A DNA stretch of 64,000 nucleotides from SHVO01 sp050246995 (GCA_050246995.1 JBFWVA010000008.1:1-64000); one strand, 5' to 3'. Shown: positions 1 through 8,680, numbered from the stretch's first letter. Notes: generated by a model from the letters alone, not told the origin. Numbers and translations are program-made.

Positions 1-45
1 CCTACTGATTACGAATCAGTTGCTCTACCCCTGAGCTACGTCGGC
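1..45 (-). tRNA. tRNA-Thr (anticodon CGT), 3' part outside window
   Basis: Read on the minus strand, position 45 begins a GCCGACG acceptor strand, followed by TA, a D-arm (GCTC...GAGC), and an anticodon arm ACTGA / TTCGTAA / TCAGT. The anticodon CGT reads the threonine codon ACG. The window edge removes the variable loop, T-arm and 3' acceptor strand, so the gene is incomplete only because of the window. The identity rests on the anticodon alone. Confidence 0.88.
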
Positions 46-82
46 ACGGGACCAGGTGAAGCCACCCGGTCAGGGCGGCGGG

Positions 83-111
83 ACAATATGTGTTTCGCCC
101 CCCGGACGCAA
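83..111 (-). promoter_or_regulatory. possible promoter of tRNA-Thr
   Basis: On the minus strand a TTGCGT box (106-111) and a TATTGT box (83-88) are separated by 17 bases, and transcription would start about 30 bases before the tRNA. Both boxes are only moderate matches to the housekeeping consensus, so this is a suggestion. Confidence 0.28.
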
Positions 112-146
112 GCGTTCCCACCACGGGTGAAGGCTTTGAAAAGTCC

Positions 147-183
147 CCGGATTCGAGCACTTGCTCGAATCCGGCCTCTTTTT
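147..183 (+). terminator. Rho-independent terminator with no upstream gene on the same strand
   Basis: A perfect 12-bp stem (147-158 with 163-174, loop ACTT) is followed by CCTCTTTTT, the classic intrinsic terminator form for plus-strand transcription. The only gene seen upstream is the tRNA on the opposite strand, so the transcript it would end is unknown. It could close a small RNA starting within 46-146, or a plus-strand transcript from outside the window. Confidence 0.6.
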
Positions 184-190
184 AACGGAT

Positions 191-234
191 CGCGCGCGGG
201 CGCAAAAACCGGTGTCCACTTTTTGCTGCGCGCG
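191..234. repeat. REP-like palindrome, core aaaaaccgg...ccacttttt
   Basis: GC-rich arms (cgcgcgcgggcgc and gctgcgcgcg) flank an inner palindrome in which aaaaaccgg is followed shortly by ccacttttt. The same core occurs inside the larger palindrome at 31257-31347. Repeats with a similar core are common in alphaproteobacterial intergenic regions as I recall them; family membership is inference. Confidence 0.5.
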
Positions 235-287
235 GTCCTGTTAAAGGAGTATCAACGGTCGCGTACCGAGAAAACTCAGGGGTTCCG

Positions 288-1523
288 ATGGCCGAGTCCG
301 GCTGGGAGCACGTTGACGTTGCGATCGTTGGGGCCGGCCTGGTGGGCGGAACGCTCGCCGTTGCGCTGGCGGCGCACGGGGTGAAAACCGCCCTGATCGA
401 CCGCCTCGACCCCAGCACCATGACTGAGGGCCGATTCGACGGCCGCGCCTCGGCCGTGGCGGCGAGCGGCCAGCGGTTGCTGTCCGCGATTGGGATTTGG
501 CCGCATCTGGCGGGACGCAGCGAGCCGATCCGCGAGATCCGCGTTTCGGACGACAACGCGCCCTTGTTCCTGCACTACGCTTATTCCGACGTCGGCGATG
601 AGTTCCTGGGCAACATGGCCGAGAACCGTCACCTGCGCGAAGCCGCCTTTGCGCGCATGAAGGAGCTTCACGGCACGCTGCGCCTGATCGCGCCCGCGAG
701 CGTCTCGCATATGAGCGAAACAAGCGACGCGGCGACACTGCATCTGGCGGACGGCCGCGCGATCAAGGCGTCCTTGGTCGTTACGGCGGAGGGGCGTGAG
801 TCCAAACTGCGCGACGCCGCCAAAATCCCGGTGACGAGCTGGCGCTATCCGCAGGTCGCCATCGTCGCGACCATCGGATTCGAGAAACCCCACAATGGCA
901 TCGCGCATGAATGCTTCCTGCCGGCAGGACCGTTCGCGATCCTGCCGTTGCCCGATGACGCGGGCGTACATCGGGCCTCGCTGGTATGGACCGAGCGGGC
1001 GGACGCGGCGCAAGCATACCTTGCGCTGAACGACGCGCAGTTCCTGTCCGAGATCGATGAACGGGTCGGGGGATTCCTCGGCCGCCTGTCGCTAATCGGT
1101 CCCCGCTTCAGCCATCCTCTCGGTTTGCAATTCGCGCAGACCTACACCAAGGGCCGCCTTGTCCTCGCGGGCGATGCCGCGCACGGCATTCATCCCATCG
1201 CCGGTCAGGGCCTTAATCTGGGCTACCGCGACGTAGCGGCATTGACTGAAGTGATCGTGGATGCGCGCAAACTGGGACTCGATATCGCGAACCCGGATGC
1301 CCTGGGGCGGTACGAGCGCTGGCGCCGCGCGGACAACCTGATGATGGCTGGCGTGACCGACGTTTTGAACCGCCTATTCTCGAACGACGTCGCGCCGATC
1401 AAAGCGGCGCGCGATGCCGGTCTGGCGCTGGTCAACCGCATCCCGCCCTTGAAACGCGCTTTCATGCGTCACGCCATGGGCACCACGGGCGATTTGCCGC
1501 GCTTGATGCGCGCCGCTTTGTAA
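288..1523 (+). CDS. UbiH/UbiL/COQ6-family FAD-dependent monooxygenase (ubiquinone biosynthesis)
   Basis: A 411-residue flavoprotein hydroxylase of the UbiH/COQ6 group, which adds hydroxyl groups to the aromatic ring of ubiquinone precursors at the membrane. The N-terminal Rossmann motif GAGLVGG is at residues 15-21. The second FAD/ribityl motif AGDAAHGIHPIAGQGLN near residues 291-307 is the diagnostic signature of the family. Length is typical. The ATG at 288 follows a weak AGGGG. It is a single transcription unit ahead of the trehalose genes. Family members differ in the ring carbon they modify (C1, C5 or C6), and sequence alone does not show which applies here. Confidence 0.87.
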   Translation: MAESGWEHVDVAIVGAGLVGGTLAVALAAHGVKTALIDRLDPSTMTEGRFDGRASAVAASGQRLLSAIGIWPHLAGRSEPIREIRVSDDNAPLFLHYAYSDVGDEFLGNMAENRHLREAAFARMKELHGTLRLIAPASVSHMSETSDAATLHLADGRAIKASLVVTAEGRESKLRDAAKIPVTSWRYPQVAIVATIGFEKPHNGIAHECFLPAGPFAILPLPDDAGVHRASLVWTERADAAQAYLALNDAQFLSEIDERVGGFLGRLSLIGPRFSHPLGLQFAQTYTKGRLVLAGDAAHGIHPIAGQGLNLGYRDVAALTEVIVDARKLGLDIANPDALGRYERWRRADNLMMAGVTDVLNRLFSNDVAPIKAARDAGLALVNRIPPLKRAFMRHAMGTTGDLPRLMRAAL

Positions 1524-1633
1524 CCGCCCCTTATACGGGAATCCCTACTGGTACTTTCACGCCTGCATGGGCGAACCTATTCTCCTGCTTGGCGCGTTAT
1601 GGCCCGCACACCCTTTCATCACATGCGAGCCGC

Positions 1634-2392
1634 ATGGACGTTCAGCCGCCTCCGCTTACGCCCGACGTGGCGCTATTCCTCGACTTCGACGGTACACTCG
1701 TCGAGATCGCGCCGTCGCCCAATGCCGTGAAGGTGCCGCCCGGGCTGGAAGCGCTTCTGGCGCAGGTCGCCTGGCATTTGAACGGCGCGGTGGCGGTGAT
1801 CACAGGGCGGCCGATCGAGGCGATCGACAAACATCTGAAGGGCAGCGTGCGCGCGGTGGCTGGAATTCACGGCGCGGAGCGGCGCACGGCCCTCGGACAC
1901 ATCATTCAAGCCGAGATCCCTTCGTCCGCGCTCGATCCGGCGCGCGAGAAACTGTCGGTGTTTTGCCGGAGTCATCGGGGCGTGCACGCCGAGGATAAGG
2001 GCATCAGCATCGCCCTGCATTACCGCAACGCGCCGGCCCTGGGACCCAAGTGCCGCGCCATCATCGACGACTGCGCGGCCGCCTCGCACGGTCAGCTTGA
2101 GCGCTTGGACGGCAACATGGTGGTGGAATTGAAGCCGGCCTCCGTGCGCAAGGCCGTGGCCATGTCCGCCTATATGAACGAGCCGCCGTTCGCAGGGCGC
2201 CGGCCCGTGTTTGTCGGGGACGATCTCACCGATGAGTCGGCTTTCATGGCCGTCTCACAGACCAACGGCTACGGCGTCATCGTCGGCGCCCGGACACCCA
2301 CCGCCGCCAGCAGCCGCCTCGCTTCGGTGACCGCTCTTCACGCCTGGCTCAAGACCTTGAACGAACAGAACGATGGCCGCCGCGCAAGCTAA
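1634..2392 (+). CDS. otsB: trehalose-6-phosphate phosphatase
   Basis: HAD-superfamily phosphatase that removes phosphate from trehalose-6-phosphate to give trehalose. The catalytic DFDGTL motif lies at residues 17-22 counted from this start, with the first Asp as nucleophile, and the Mg-binding GDDLTDE motif lies near residue 195. The reading frame is open upstream and an ATG at 1589 would add 15 residues. Neither start has a clear ribosome site, and I prefer 1634 because the catalytic motif then lies near the N-terminus as is usual. The 3' end overlaps the GH15 gene by 20 bases. First gene of the otsB-GH15-otsA-glk operon. Confidence 0.9.
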   Translation: MDVQPPPLTPDVALFLDFDGTLVEIAPSPNAVKVPPGLEALLAQVAWHLNGAVAVITGRPIEAIDKHLKGSVRAVAGIHGAERRTALGHIIQAEIPSSALDPAREKLSVFCRSHRGVHAEDKGISIALHYRNAPALGPKCRAIIDDCAAASHGQLERLDGNMVVELKPASVRKAVAMSAYMNEPPFAGRRPVFVGDDLTDESAFMAVSQTNGYGVIVGARTPTAASSRLASVTALHAWLKTLNEQNDGRRAS

Positions 2393-4205
2393 CCCTTCTC
2401 ATCCCCTGCCCCTGTCCGATCTGAACCTGGGTGTTATCGGCAATTGCTCGCTCAACGCACTGGTCGACCAGCGCGCCTGCGTAGTGTGGAGCTGTATGCC
2501 GCGCCCCGACGGCGATCCCGTATTCAACGCGCTGCTCGGCGGCATCAGCCCGCAGGATGAGCGCGCGCGCGGCGTTTATGCTGTCGATCTCGAGAACTTC
2601 ACGTCCTCGCAACAGCAGTATTTCACCAACACTCCTGTGCTCGTGACGCGCATGCACGACGCGGCCGGCCAGGCGGTGGACGTCATCGACTTCGCGCCGC
2701 GTTTCAATCGCTTCGGCCGGCGTCACCGGCCGGTGGCGATCATCCGCATCATCCGGCCGGTCACCGGACGCCCGCGCATCCGTGTCCGTCTGCGGCCGAC
2801 CTATAATTATGGCGCTATTGAACCGACGATCACACGCGGCTCCAACCATGTGCGCTTCGTGGGCGATCAGTTGACCTTGCGCCTGACCACCGACGCGCCG
2901 GTCACATACATCATGAATGAGACATGGTTCTGCCTGGAGCGGCCCATGTATCTGTTCTTGGGACCCGACGAGACCGTGGCCGGATCCGTGGCGGCGACGT
3001 GCGAAGAATTCCTTACCGCGACTGATGGCTATTGGCGCGATTGGGTACGGACATTAGCCGTTCCGGTCGAATGGCAGGATGCGGTGATCCGCGCGGCAAT
3101 CACCTTGAAGATGTGCTGGCACGAGGAGACCGGCGGCATCCTCGCGGCTATGACCACCTCGATCCCCGAAGCGGCCGGCACGGGACGCTGCTGGGACTAC
3201 CGCTATTGCTGGCTGCGCGACGCTTATTATGTGGTGCGCGCGCTGAATCGGCTTGGCGCCGTCGACATCATGGAGAGCTATCTCACGTATTTGCGCAATC
3301 TTCCGGAGCTGACGGAAGACCGGCACATGCAGCCGGTTTACGGCCTGGGCCTTGAACAGGAGCTGACGGAACGCGAGATCACCTCATTGCCGGGTTATCG
3401 CGGCATGGGCCCTGTGCGCGTGGGCAACCAGGCCTTCGAACACAAGCAGCATGATGTGTATGGGCAGGTCATCTTGTCCTCGACGCAGGCTTTCTTCGAC
3501 CGGCGTCTGTTACGGCCTCTGACGCTGCAGGATTTCCGGGCGCTGGAGATCATCGGGGACCGCGCCTATCGGTTAGCGGAGGTCCCGGATGCGGGCCTGT
3601 GGGAGTTGCGCACCATCGCCAACGTCCACACCTATTCCAGCCTGATGTGCTGGGCGGGTTGTCACCGCCTTTCGCGTATCGCCGCGCACCTCAGCCTCGC
3701 GGACCGCGCGTTGTTCTGGAGCGAGCGGGCGCGCGAACTGAAGGAAAAAATCCTGAGCAAGGCATGGAACGGCGAGACGGGCGCGTTTGCCGCGAGCTTC
3801 GGCGGACAGGAACTCGACGCCAGCTTGATGCAGATGGCCGAGGTGGGCCTCATCAGCGCCGAAGACGCCCGATTCAAGGCGACGCTGGACGGCGTCGGCG
3901 AGAAATTGCGGCGCGGCAACCATGTCTTCCGCTACGTCGGCCATGACGACTTCGGCGTGCCCACCACCGCCTTCAACATCTGCACGTTCTGGTACATCGA
4001 TGCGCTGAAGCGCAGCGGACGCGACGACGACGCCCGTGAGGTGTTTGTGAGCATGCTCAATCATCGTAATCACGTGGGGCTTCTGTCGGAAGACATCGAC
4101 CCCACGACAGGAGAGCTATGGGGAAACTATCCGCAGACCTACTCCCTGGTGGGGATCATCAACGGCGCCATGCGTCTGTCGAAGTCGTGGAGGGACATCG
4201 TATGA
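2373..4205 (+). CDS. glycoside hydrolase family 15 protein, probable trehalase/glucoamylase-like
   Basis: A 610-residue cytoplasmic (no signal peptide) GH15 protein. The (alpha/alpha)6-barrel signature WDYRYCWLRDA is near residues 274-284, and a C-terminal SEDIDPTTGELWGNYPQ block near 572-588 matches the region that carries the catalytic base in this family. GH15 includes glucoamylases, glucodextranases and the trehalases of mycobacteria and archaea. Lying between otsB and otsA and ahead of glucokinase, trehalose is the likeliest substrate, but this is inferred from context. It overlaps otsB by 20 bases and otsA by 4 (ATGA), which indicates translational coupling. Confidence 0.88.
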   Translation: MAAAQANPSHPLPLSDLNLGVIGNCSLNALVDQRACVVWSCMPRPDGDPVFNALLGGISPQDERARGVYAVDLENFTSSQQQYFTNTPVLVTRMHDAAGQAVDVIDFAPRFNRFGRRHRPVAIIRIIRPVTGRPRIRVRLRPTYNYGAIEPTITRGSNHVRFVGDQLTLRLTTDAPVTYIMNETWFCLERPMYLFLGPDETVAGSVAATCEEFLTATDGYWRDWVRTLAVPVEWQDAVIRAAITLKMCWHEETGGILAAMTTSIPEAAGTGRCWDYRYCWLRDAYYVVRALNRLGAVDIMESYLTYLRNLPELTEDRHMQPVYGLGLEQELTEREITSLPGYRGMGPVRVGNQAFEHKQHDVYGQVILSSTQAFFDRRLLRPLTLQDFRALEIIGDRAYRLAEVPDAGLWELRTIANVHTYSSLMCWAGCHRLSRIAAHLSLADRALFWSERARELKEKILSKAWNGETGAFAASFGGQELDASLMQMAEVGLISAEDARFKATLDGVGEKLRRGNHVFRYVGHDDFGVPTTAFNICTFWYIDALKRSGRDDDAREVFVSMLNHRNHVGLLSEDIDPTTGELWGNYPQTYSLVGIINGAMRLSKSWRDIV

Positions 4206-5575
4206 AGCGGCTTGTGATCATCTCCAACCGCGTGCCCCCGGTGAAGGGCCGCGGCCGCGCGGCGGCGGGCGGACTGGCGGCGGGCTTGTCCAGCGCGTTG
4301 AAGGCGTTCGGCGGGCTGTGGTTCGGCTGGAGCGGCGAGGTGAAGGACACGCAGGAGACCACGGTCGTCACGCATCGGCAGGACAACTACACCCTCGCGA
4401 CCCTGCATCTCAGCAAGGAGAACCACGAGGAGTATTACAACGGCTTCGCCAACCGCGCGCTATGGCCGCTGTGTCATTACCGGCCCAATCTCGTGGCCTA
4501 TGACCGCAGTTTCGGCGTCGGATATTACCGGGTGAATGTGCTCTTCGCCGAGGCGGTGATGCCGCTGCTGGAACCCGAGGACACCATTTGGGTGCAGGAC
4601 TACCATCTGATCCCGCTCGGCGCCGAGCTTCAGCGCCTAGGCGCGATGCAGAAGATGGGGTTCTTCCTGCACATCCCGTGGCCGGCGTCGGAATTGGTGG
4701 TCACGCTGCCGGAGCATCGCGCGCTGGTCCGCTCGCTGTTCGCCTACGATGTGGTTGGGTTCCAGACGGACCGCGACGTGCAATCCTTCCTCGATTACGT
4801 GATCCGGGAAGCGGACGGCGCGCTGGAATCCGACGGACGCGTGACCTGTTTTGGACGCACGATCCATGTGAAGGCCTTCCCCATCGGCATCGACGCGAAA
4901 AGCATCGCGGAGATGGCGACACAACCTGAAGCAACCGAACATGCGGTGCGGCTCGTCGATAGTCTCGCCGGACGCCAACTGATCATCGGCGTCGACCGCC
5001 TCGATTATTCAAAAGGCATCGACCGGCGCTTCTCGGCCTATTCCAAGCTGTTGCAAAAATACCCAGAGCACCGGGCGAAGGTCTCGCTGCTGCAGATCGC
5101 TCCGCCGTCGCGCATGGAAGTGTCCGCCTACCGCGCGATGCGCCGCGAACTCGAACGCCTTCTGGGACGTATCAACGGCGAATTCGCCGACTACGACTGG
5201 GTACCGCTGCGCTACGTGAACAAGACCTACAATCACATGGCGCTGGCCGGCCTGTACCGCACGGCGCGTGTCGCGTTCGTCACCCCTTTACGCGACGGGA
5301 TGAATCTAGTGGCCAAGGAATTCGTCGCCGCGCAAGATCCGGAGAACCCCGGTGTCCTCGTTCTGTCACGGTTCGCCGGCGCGGCGCGGCAATTGCGCGA
5401 GGCGCTGATCGTCAACCCCTTCGACGAACAAAGCATGGTTGACGCGCTGCACCGGGGCCTCAAAATGCCGCTCGAAGAACGCAAATCGAGATGGCAGAGT
5501 TTGATGACGAACGTCGAAGAACATGGCATCGACCGCTGGCGGGATTCTTTCCTCGAGACCCTGACCGCGGCGTAA
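4202..5575 (+). CDS. otsA: trehalose-6-phosphate synthase (UDP/ADP-glucose-forming)
   Basis: GT20 glycosyltransferase, 457 residues, which joins glucose-6-phosphate and a nucleotide-glucose into trehalose-6-phosphate. Visible family marks are the N-terminal ISNRVPP and a glycine-rich loop RAAAGGLAAGL, HIPWPASE, the substrate motif DRLDYSKGIDRR and RDGMNLVAKEF. The ATG at 4202 overlaps the GH15 stop (ATGA) and has GGAGGG at 4189-4194, so the longer open frame from 4118 is not the real start. Together with OtsB it makes trehalose, a stress protectant. Confidence 0.95.
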   Translation: MKRLVIISNRVPPVKGRGRAAAGGLAAGLSSALKAFGGLWFGWSGEVKDTQETTVVTHRQDNYTLATLHLSKENHEEYYNGFANRALWPLCHYRPNLVAYDRSFGVGYYRVNVLFAEAVMPLLEPEDTIWVQDYHLIPLGAELQRLGAMQKMGFFLHIPWPASELVVTLPEHRALVRSLFAYDVVGFQTDRDVQSFLDYVIREADGALESDGRVTCFGRTIHVKAFPIGIDAKSIAEMATQPEATEHAVRLVDSLAGRQLIIGVDRLDYSKGIDRRFSAYSKLLQKYPEHRAKVSLLQIAPPSRMEVSAYRAMRRELERLLGRINGEFADYDWVPLRYVNKTYNHMALAGLYRTARVAFVTPLRDGMNLVAKEFVAAQDPENPGVLVLSRFAGAARQLREALIVNPFDEQSMVDALHRGLKMPLEERKSRWQSLMTNVEEHGIDRWRDSFLETLTAA

Positions 5576-5581
5576 GCGCCC

Positions 5582-6523
5582 ATGACCGAGATCGACCTGC
5601 TCGCGGATATCGGCGGCACCAACGCCCGCGTCGCCTTCCGTAAAGACGGCGAGCCTTGGCCGCAGGTTTTCTTGCGCCGCGCCGCCGATTTCGATTCCCT
5701 TGAAACATTGCTGGCCGATGTCGTTGCGGAAGCCGGCGCCACGCCCACACGCGCCATGGTGGCTGTGCCCGGACCGGTGAGCGGCGAAACGGTGAAACTG
5801 ACCAACTTGCCCTGGACGTTCGCACGCGGCGCGCTCGCGCGGCATATAGCCGTGCCTTCTTTGAGCATCGCCAACGACCTTGAAGCGGTGGCGTGGTCGC
5901 TGCCGCACCTGGCCAGCGCCGACATCGTGACATGGCGCGCCGGAACGGCCGCGCGCGGCGCGCGTGTTGTGGTGGCGCCGGGTACGGGGCTCGGCGTCAG
6001 CGCGCTCGCGCCGCACGGCACGGATTGGACCGCCGTGCCGAGTGAGGGCGGGCATGCACTGGCCGTGATGCCGCGCGGTGCGCCGGCGCGCGCGCAAGTG
6101 CTGTGGCGCACGAACCCTTGCTGGGAGGACCTCCTGTCGGGCGGCGGGCTGTTGCGCATTTACCGGGCGCTGGCCGGCACCACGAAAGGCGCCGCGAATC
6201 CGGCCGAAGTCACGGCCCTCGCGGGCGCCGGCGATTCAGTTGCGCTGGAAGCGATTGGGTTCTTCTCGGAACTTCTGGGCGGATGCGCCGGCGACATGGC
6301 GATGATCTTCGGCGCCAAGGGCGGTTGTTATATCGCCGGGGGGGTTGTCCCTGCGTTGGGCAAGCTATTCGATGCCGCGCGCTTCATGGCTGGGTTTTCC
6401 GACAAGGGCGCGTATGGGCCGTATGTCGACGCGGTGCCGGTGCACCTGATTTCGCATCCTTACCCTGCGCTGGTCGGCCTCGCGGCGCTGATGGACTCTA
6501 ACGCGCGAGCCCTTTCGCACTGA
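5582..6523 (+). CDS. glk: glucokinase
   Basis: A 313-residue ATP-dependent glucokinase of the bacterial Glk (PF02685) type. It starts with the phosphate-binding ADIGGTNAR motif (residues 8-16) and has GTGLGVSAL in the second ATP-binding region. It begins 6 bases after otsA, so it is the last gene of the trehalose operon. If the GH15 protein splits trehalose, Glk would return the glucose to glucose-6-phosphate, the substrate of OtsA. The last 26 bases overlap the convergent DUF971 gene. Confidence 0.9.
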   Translation: MTEIDLLADIGGTNARVAFRKDGEPWPQVFLRRAADFDSLETLLADVVAEAGATPTRAMVAVPGPVSGETVKLTNLPWTFARGALARHIAVPSLSIANDLEAVAWSLPHLASADIVTWRAGTAARGARVVVAPGTGLGVSALAPHGTDWTAVPSEGGHALAVMPRGAPARAQVLWRTNPCWEDLLSGGGLLRIYRALAGTTKGAANPAEVTALAGAGDSVALEAIGFFSELLGGCAGDMAMIFGAKGGCYIAGGVVPALGKLFDAARFMAGFSDKGAYGPYVDAVPVHLISHPYPALVGLAALMDSNARALSH

Positions 6524-6860
6524 GTGCGTTGAGATAGTCGCTCCAGCGTTTGTCCTGCTCGCGGCCGAGTTCGTGCAGATAGCGCCACGAATAGATCCCG
6601 GTGTCGTGCATATCGTCGAACACGAGGCGCACGGCGTAATTGCCGACGGGCTCGATCTTGCGGACACCGACGGCGCGTTTGCCGCCGACGGTCTGTTTCT
6701 GCGCGGGGCTATGGCCCTGCACTTCCGCCGAGGGGCTCTCGACGCGCAGATATTCGGCCGGAAGCGCGAAGCTTTGACCGCCTTCGAATCGCACATGAAG
6801 GATTTTCGTGGCCGGGTCGTAGTCGAGCGCTTCGGGCCAAACGTCGCCGCTCTCCGACAT
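6498..6860 (-). CDS. DUF971 domain protein
   Basis: A 120-residue protein of the DUF971 / gamma-butyrobetaine-hydroxylase-like N-terminal family. It shows the typical LHVRFEGGQSFALPAEYLRV strand pattern and the conserved VFDDMHDTGIYSW block. Family members bind metal or act in iron-sulfur protein assembly in some contexts, and no activity can be given here. The start codon overlaps the stop of the upstream Trm112-like gene by one base (TGATG), so the two are coupled. Its end overlaps glk in the convergent direction. Confidence 0.82.
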   Translation of the reverse strand: MSESGDVWPEALDYDPATKILHVRFEGGQSFALPAEYLRVESPSAEVQGHSPAQKQTVGGKRAVGVRKIEPVGNYAVRLVFDDMHDTGIYSWRYLHELGREQDKRWSDYLNALSAKGLAR

Positions 6861-7039
6861 CAGTCGTCAATCCGGCGCGCTTCGTCCGGGAGCATGATCG
6901 GGATGCCGTCACGGATGGGATAAGCGAGGCCGGCTTTTTTGCTGACGAGTTCACCGGCGGCGCGGTCGTATTCCAACGGGCCCTTGCTGAGCGGGCACAC
7001 CAAAATCTCGAGGAGCTTCGGGTCGATGTCTGCAGCCAT
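6860..7039 (-). CDS. Trm112-family small protein
   Basis: A 59-residue protein beginning MAADIDPKLLEILVCPLSKG and ending in GIPIMLPDEARRIDD, the characteristic layout of the Trm112/YcaR family (PF03966). Trm112 proteins activate methyltransferases in eukaryotes and archaea; the role of the bacterial short forms is not established. Only one cysteine (in LVCPLSKG) is visible, so a zinc site of the four-cysteine kind is absent. An AAAGGA site lies just upstream. Coupled to the following DUF971 gene. Confidence 0.82.
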   Translation of the reverse strand: MAADIDPKLLEILVCPLSKGPLEYDRAAGELVSKKAGLAYPIRDGIPIMLPDEARRIDD

Positions 7040-7046
7040 TTTGTGG

Positions 7047-7106
7047 TCCTTTCTATTGCGCGTCTTCGCGCGTAGGCCCTTCCGTTTGCGCGCCTTCGCG
7101 CGCGGG
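7047..7106. repeat. two tandem 30-bp hairpin units
   Basis: Two hairpins, gcgcg-tctt-cgcgc (7058-7071) and gcgcg-cctt-cgcgc (7088-7101), recur at a 30-base period and the flanking bases are also similar (roughly 22 of 30 identical by eye). They fill the gap between the LON-domain gene stop and the Trm112-like start. The bases around the LON stop codon resemble the outer edge of the second unit. Confidence 0.5.
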
Positions 7107-7109
7107 TTC

Positions 7110-7772
7110 CTATTGGCGCGGCGTGTCGATGCCGCCCGCTTCGAAAGCGGCGATCTGCAACAGCGCCAGCAGCGCTTCGTAGCGCGCTTTCAGGGTCGGG
7201 GCTTCCAATAGCGCCTGTTTCTCGCGCGGGTCGAACGGGCAGACCATGCACAGAGATGTCACGAGGGTCGGATCCGAGAGGCCTTTCAGCACCTCGACCC
7301 CGAGCGGCATGGCGTGCGCTTCGAGATAAGGCGTCAGGCGTTGGAACAATTGCTCGCGGTTCACTTCGAAGTTGGCCGGCTGATCGAGGTCGGCCTTGAA
7401 CGGTTCATAGAGCGCCTTCACGCGCCGGTAACCCTTACGGCCTTCGATCTCATTCACAATTGAAAACCGGCACAGCCCTTTCAGAAGAATGAGCAGGCGG
7501 CCGTCCTCGGTTTCCTCGAAGGACGCGATACGGCCCGCGCAGCCGATGGAATAGGTGGGCGGATCGCCGCCCGCGTCCGCGCGATCGTAATTCGGCTGCA
7601 CCATGCCGATGATGCGGCCCACGCCAAGCGCATCCAACGTCATATTCAGATAGCGCGGCTCGAAGATGTTGAGCGGAAGGCGGCCCCACGGCAGCAGCAG
7701 CGCGCCGCTTAAAGGAAAGATCGGCAGCTCTTCGGGCAGGTCTTCGTAACGCGTCTGAATCGGACTGCGCAT
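7110..7772 (-). CDS. LON peptidase substrate-binding-domain protein
   Basis: A 220-residue protein that consists of the N-terminal LON domain only (PF02190), with no AAA or protease part. Conserved features are the opening LPIFPLSGALLLPWGRLPL and NIFEPRYL, then IGMVQP and GCAGRI. Such stand-alone LON-domain proteins are common in alphaproteobacteria, and their function is unproven. It overlaps the upstream thioredoxin gene by one base and precedes the Trm112-like gene, so 8680 to 6498 reads as one operon. Confidence 0.86.
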   Translation of the reverse strand: MRSPIQTRYEDLPEELPIFPLSGALLLPWGRLPLNIFEPRYLNMTLDALGVGRIIGMVQPNYDRADAGGDPPTYSIGCAGRIASFEETEDGRLLILLKGLCRFSIVNEIEGRKGYRRVKALYEPFKADLDQPANFEVNREQLFQRLTPYLEAHAMPLGVEVLKGLSDPTLVTSLCMVCPFDPREKQALLEAPTLKARYEALLALLQIAAFEAGGIDTPRQ

Positions 7773-8680
7773 CAGGCGAACAGAATGGAGGAAAGCTTGC
7801 GCCGGCCTTGAACCGTGAGCGGGTCGGCCGGACCGAGAGCTTCGAAAAATTTCACGAGCTGCTTGCGCGCGGCTTCTTCATTCCACTTGCGGTCCTTGCG
7901 GACCATTTCCAGAAGATCGTCCATCGCTTGTTCACGCTGGCCATGCCCATAACGCGCGACCGCGAGATCGAGGCGCGACTGCATGTCTTTCGGATCGGCG
8001 GCGATCTTGGCTTCGAGCGCAGCGAGTTCGGCGCCGTCGCCCACCTGGGCGCTTTGCGCCTTGAGATCGAGCGCGGCCTGAACGCCGACGATATCGGGCG
8101 CGGTCTTCAGGGCGTCGGGCAGATTATCGAGCACCTGCTTGGCGATGTCGTCCTGGCCGGTGGCAAGATAAGCGCGCAGCGCGCCGGCGAGCGCCTTCAC
8201 GTGCGAGGGGTCCTGCGCGAGGATCTCCTTATATACGGCGAGCGCGTCCTCGTGATTGCCCTCGGTCGCGAAGGCTTCGGCTTCGAGCAGCGCCTCATCC
8301 AAGGGCGAGCCGCCGCCGCCCGTCAGGCGCTCGATGAATTGCTTGAGCTGGCTTTCCGGAAGCGCGCCCATGAAACCATCGACGGGGCGTCCGCCCTTGA
8401 AGCCATAGACCGCAGGGATCGACTGGACCCGGAACTGCATGGCGAGGTCCTGGTTCTCGTCGACATTGATCTTCACCAGCTTCACTTTGCCGCCGTACTG
8501 CTTCACCAGCTTTTCAAGAAGCGGGGTGAGCTGCTTGCAGGGGCCGCACCAGGGGGCCCAGAAGTCGACGATGACCGGCACCTCGTTCGAGGCCTCCATC
8601 ACGTCGGCCATGAAACCCTCGGTATCGGTGTCCTTGATCAGGTCCTTAGGGGCCGCACCTTCGGTTTGTCCGATCAGCAT
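7772..8680 (-). CDS. thioredoxin/TPR co-chaperone of the YbbN (CnoX) type
   Basis: A 302-residue fusion of an N-terminal thioredoxin fold (residues about 15-120) and a C-terminal tetratricopeptide region. The redox motif WCGPC is complete at residues 44-48. E. coli CnoX lacks the first cysteine, so this alphaproteobacterial form could be an active thiol oxidoreductase. CnoX proteins hold oxidised clients and hand them to GroEL; the same role here is inference. The long TPR tail rules out ordinary TrxA. First gene of the four-gene minus-strand operon. Confidence 0.88.
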   Translation of the reverse strand: MLIGQTEGAAPKDLIKDTDTEGFMADVMEASNEVPVIVDFWAPWCGPCKQLTPLLEKLVKQYGGKVKLVKINVDENQDLAMQFRVQSIPAVYGFKGGRPVDGFMGALPESQLKQFIERLTGGGGSPLDEALLEAEAFATEGNHEDALAVYKEILAQDPSHVKALAGALRAYLATGQDDIAKQVLDNLPDALKTAPDIVGVQAALDLKAQSAQVGDGAELAALEAKIAADPKDMQSRLDLAVARYGHGQREQAMDDLLEMVRKDRKWNEEAARKQLVKFFEALGPADPLTVQGRRKLSSILFA

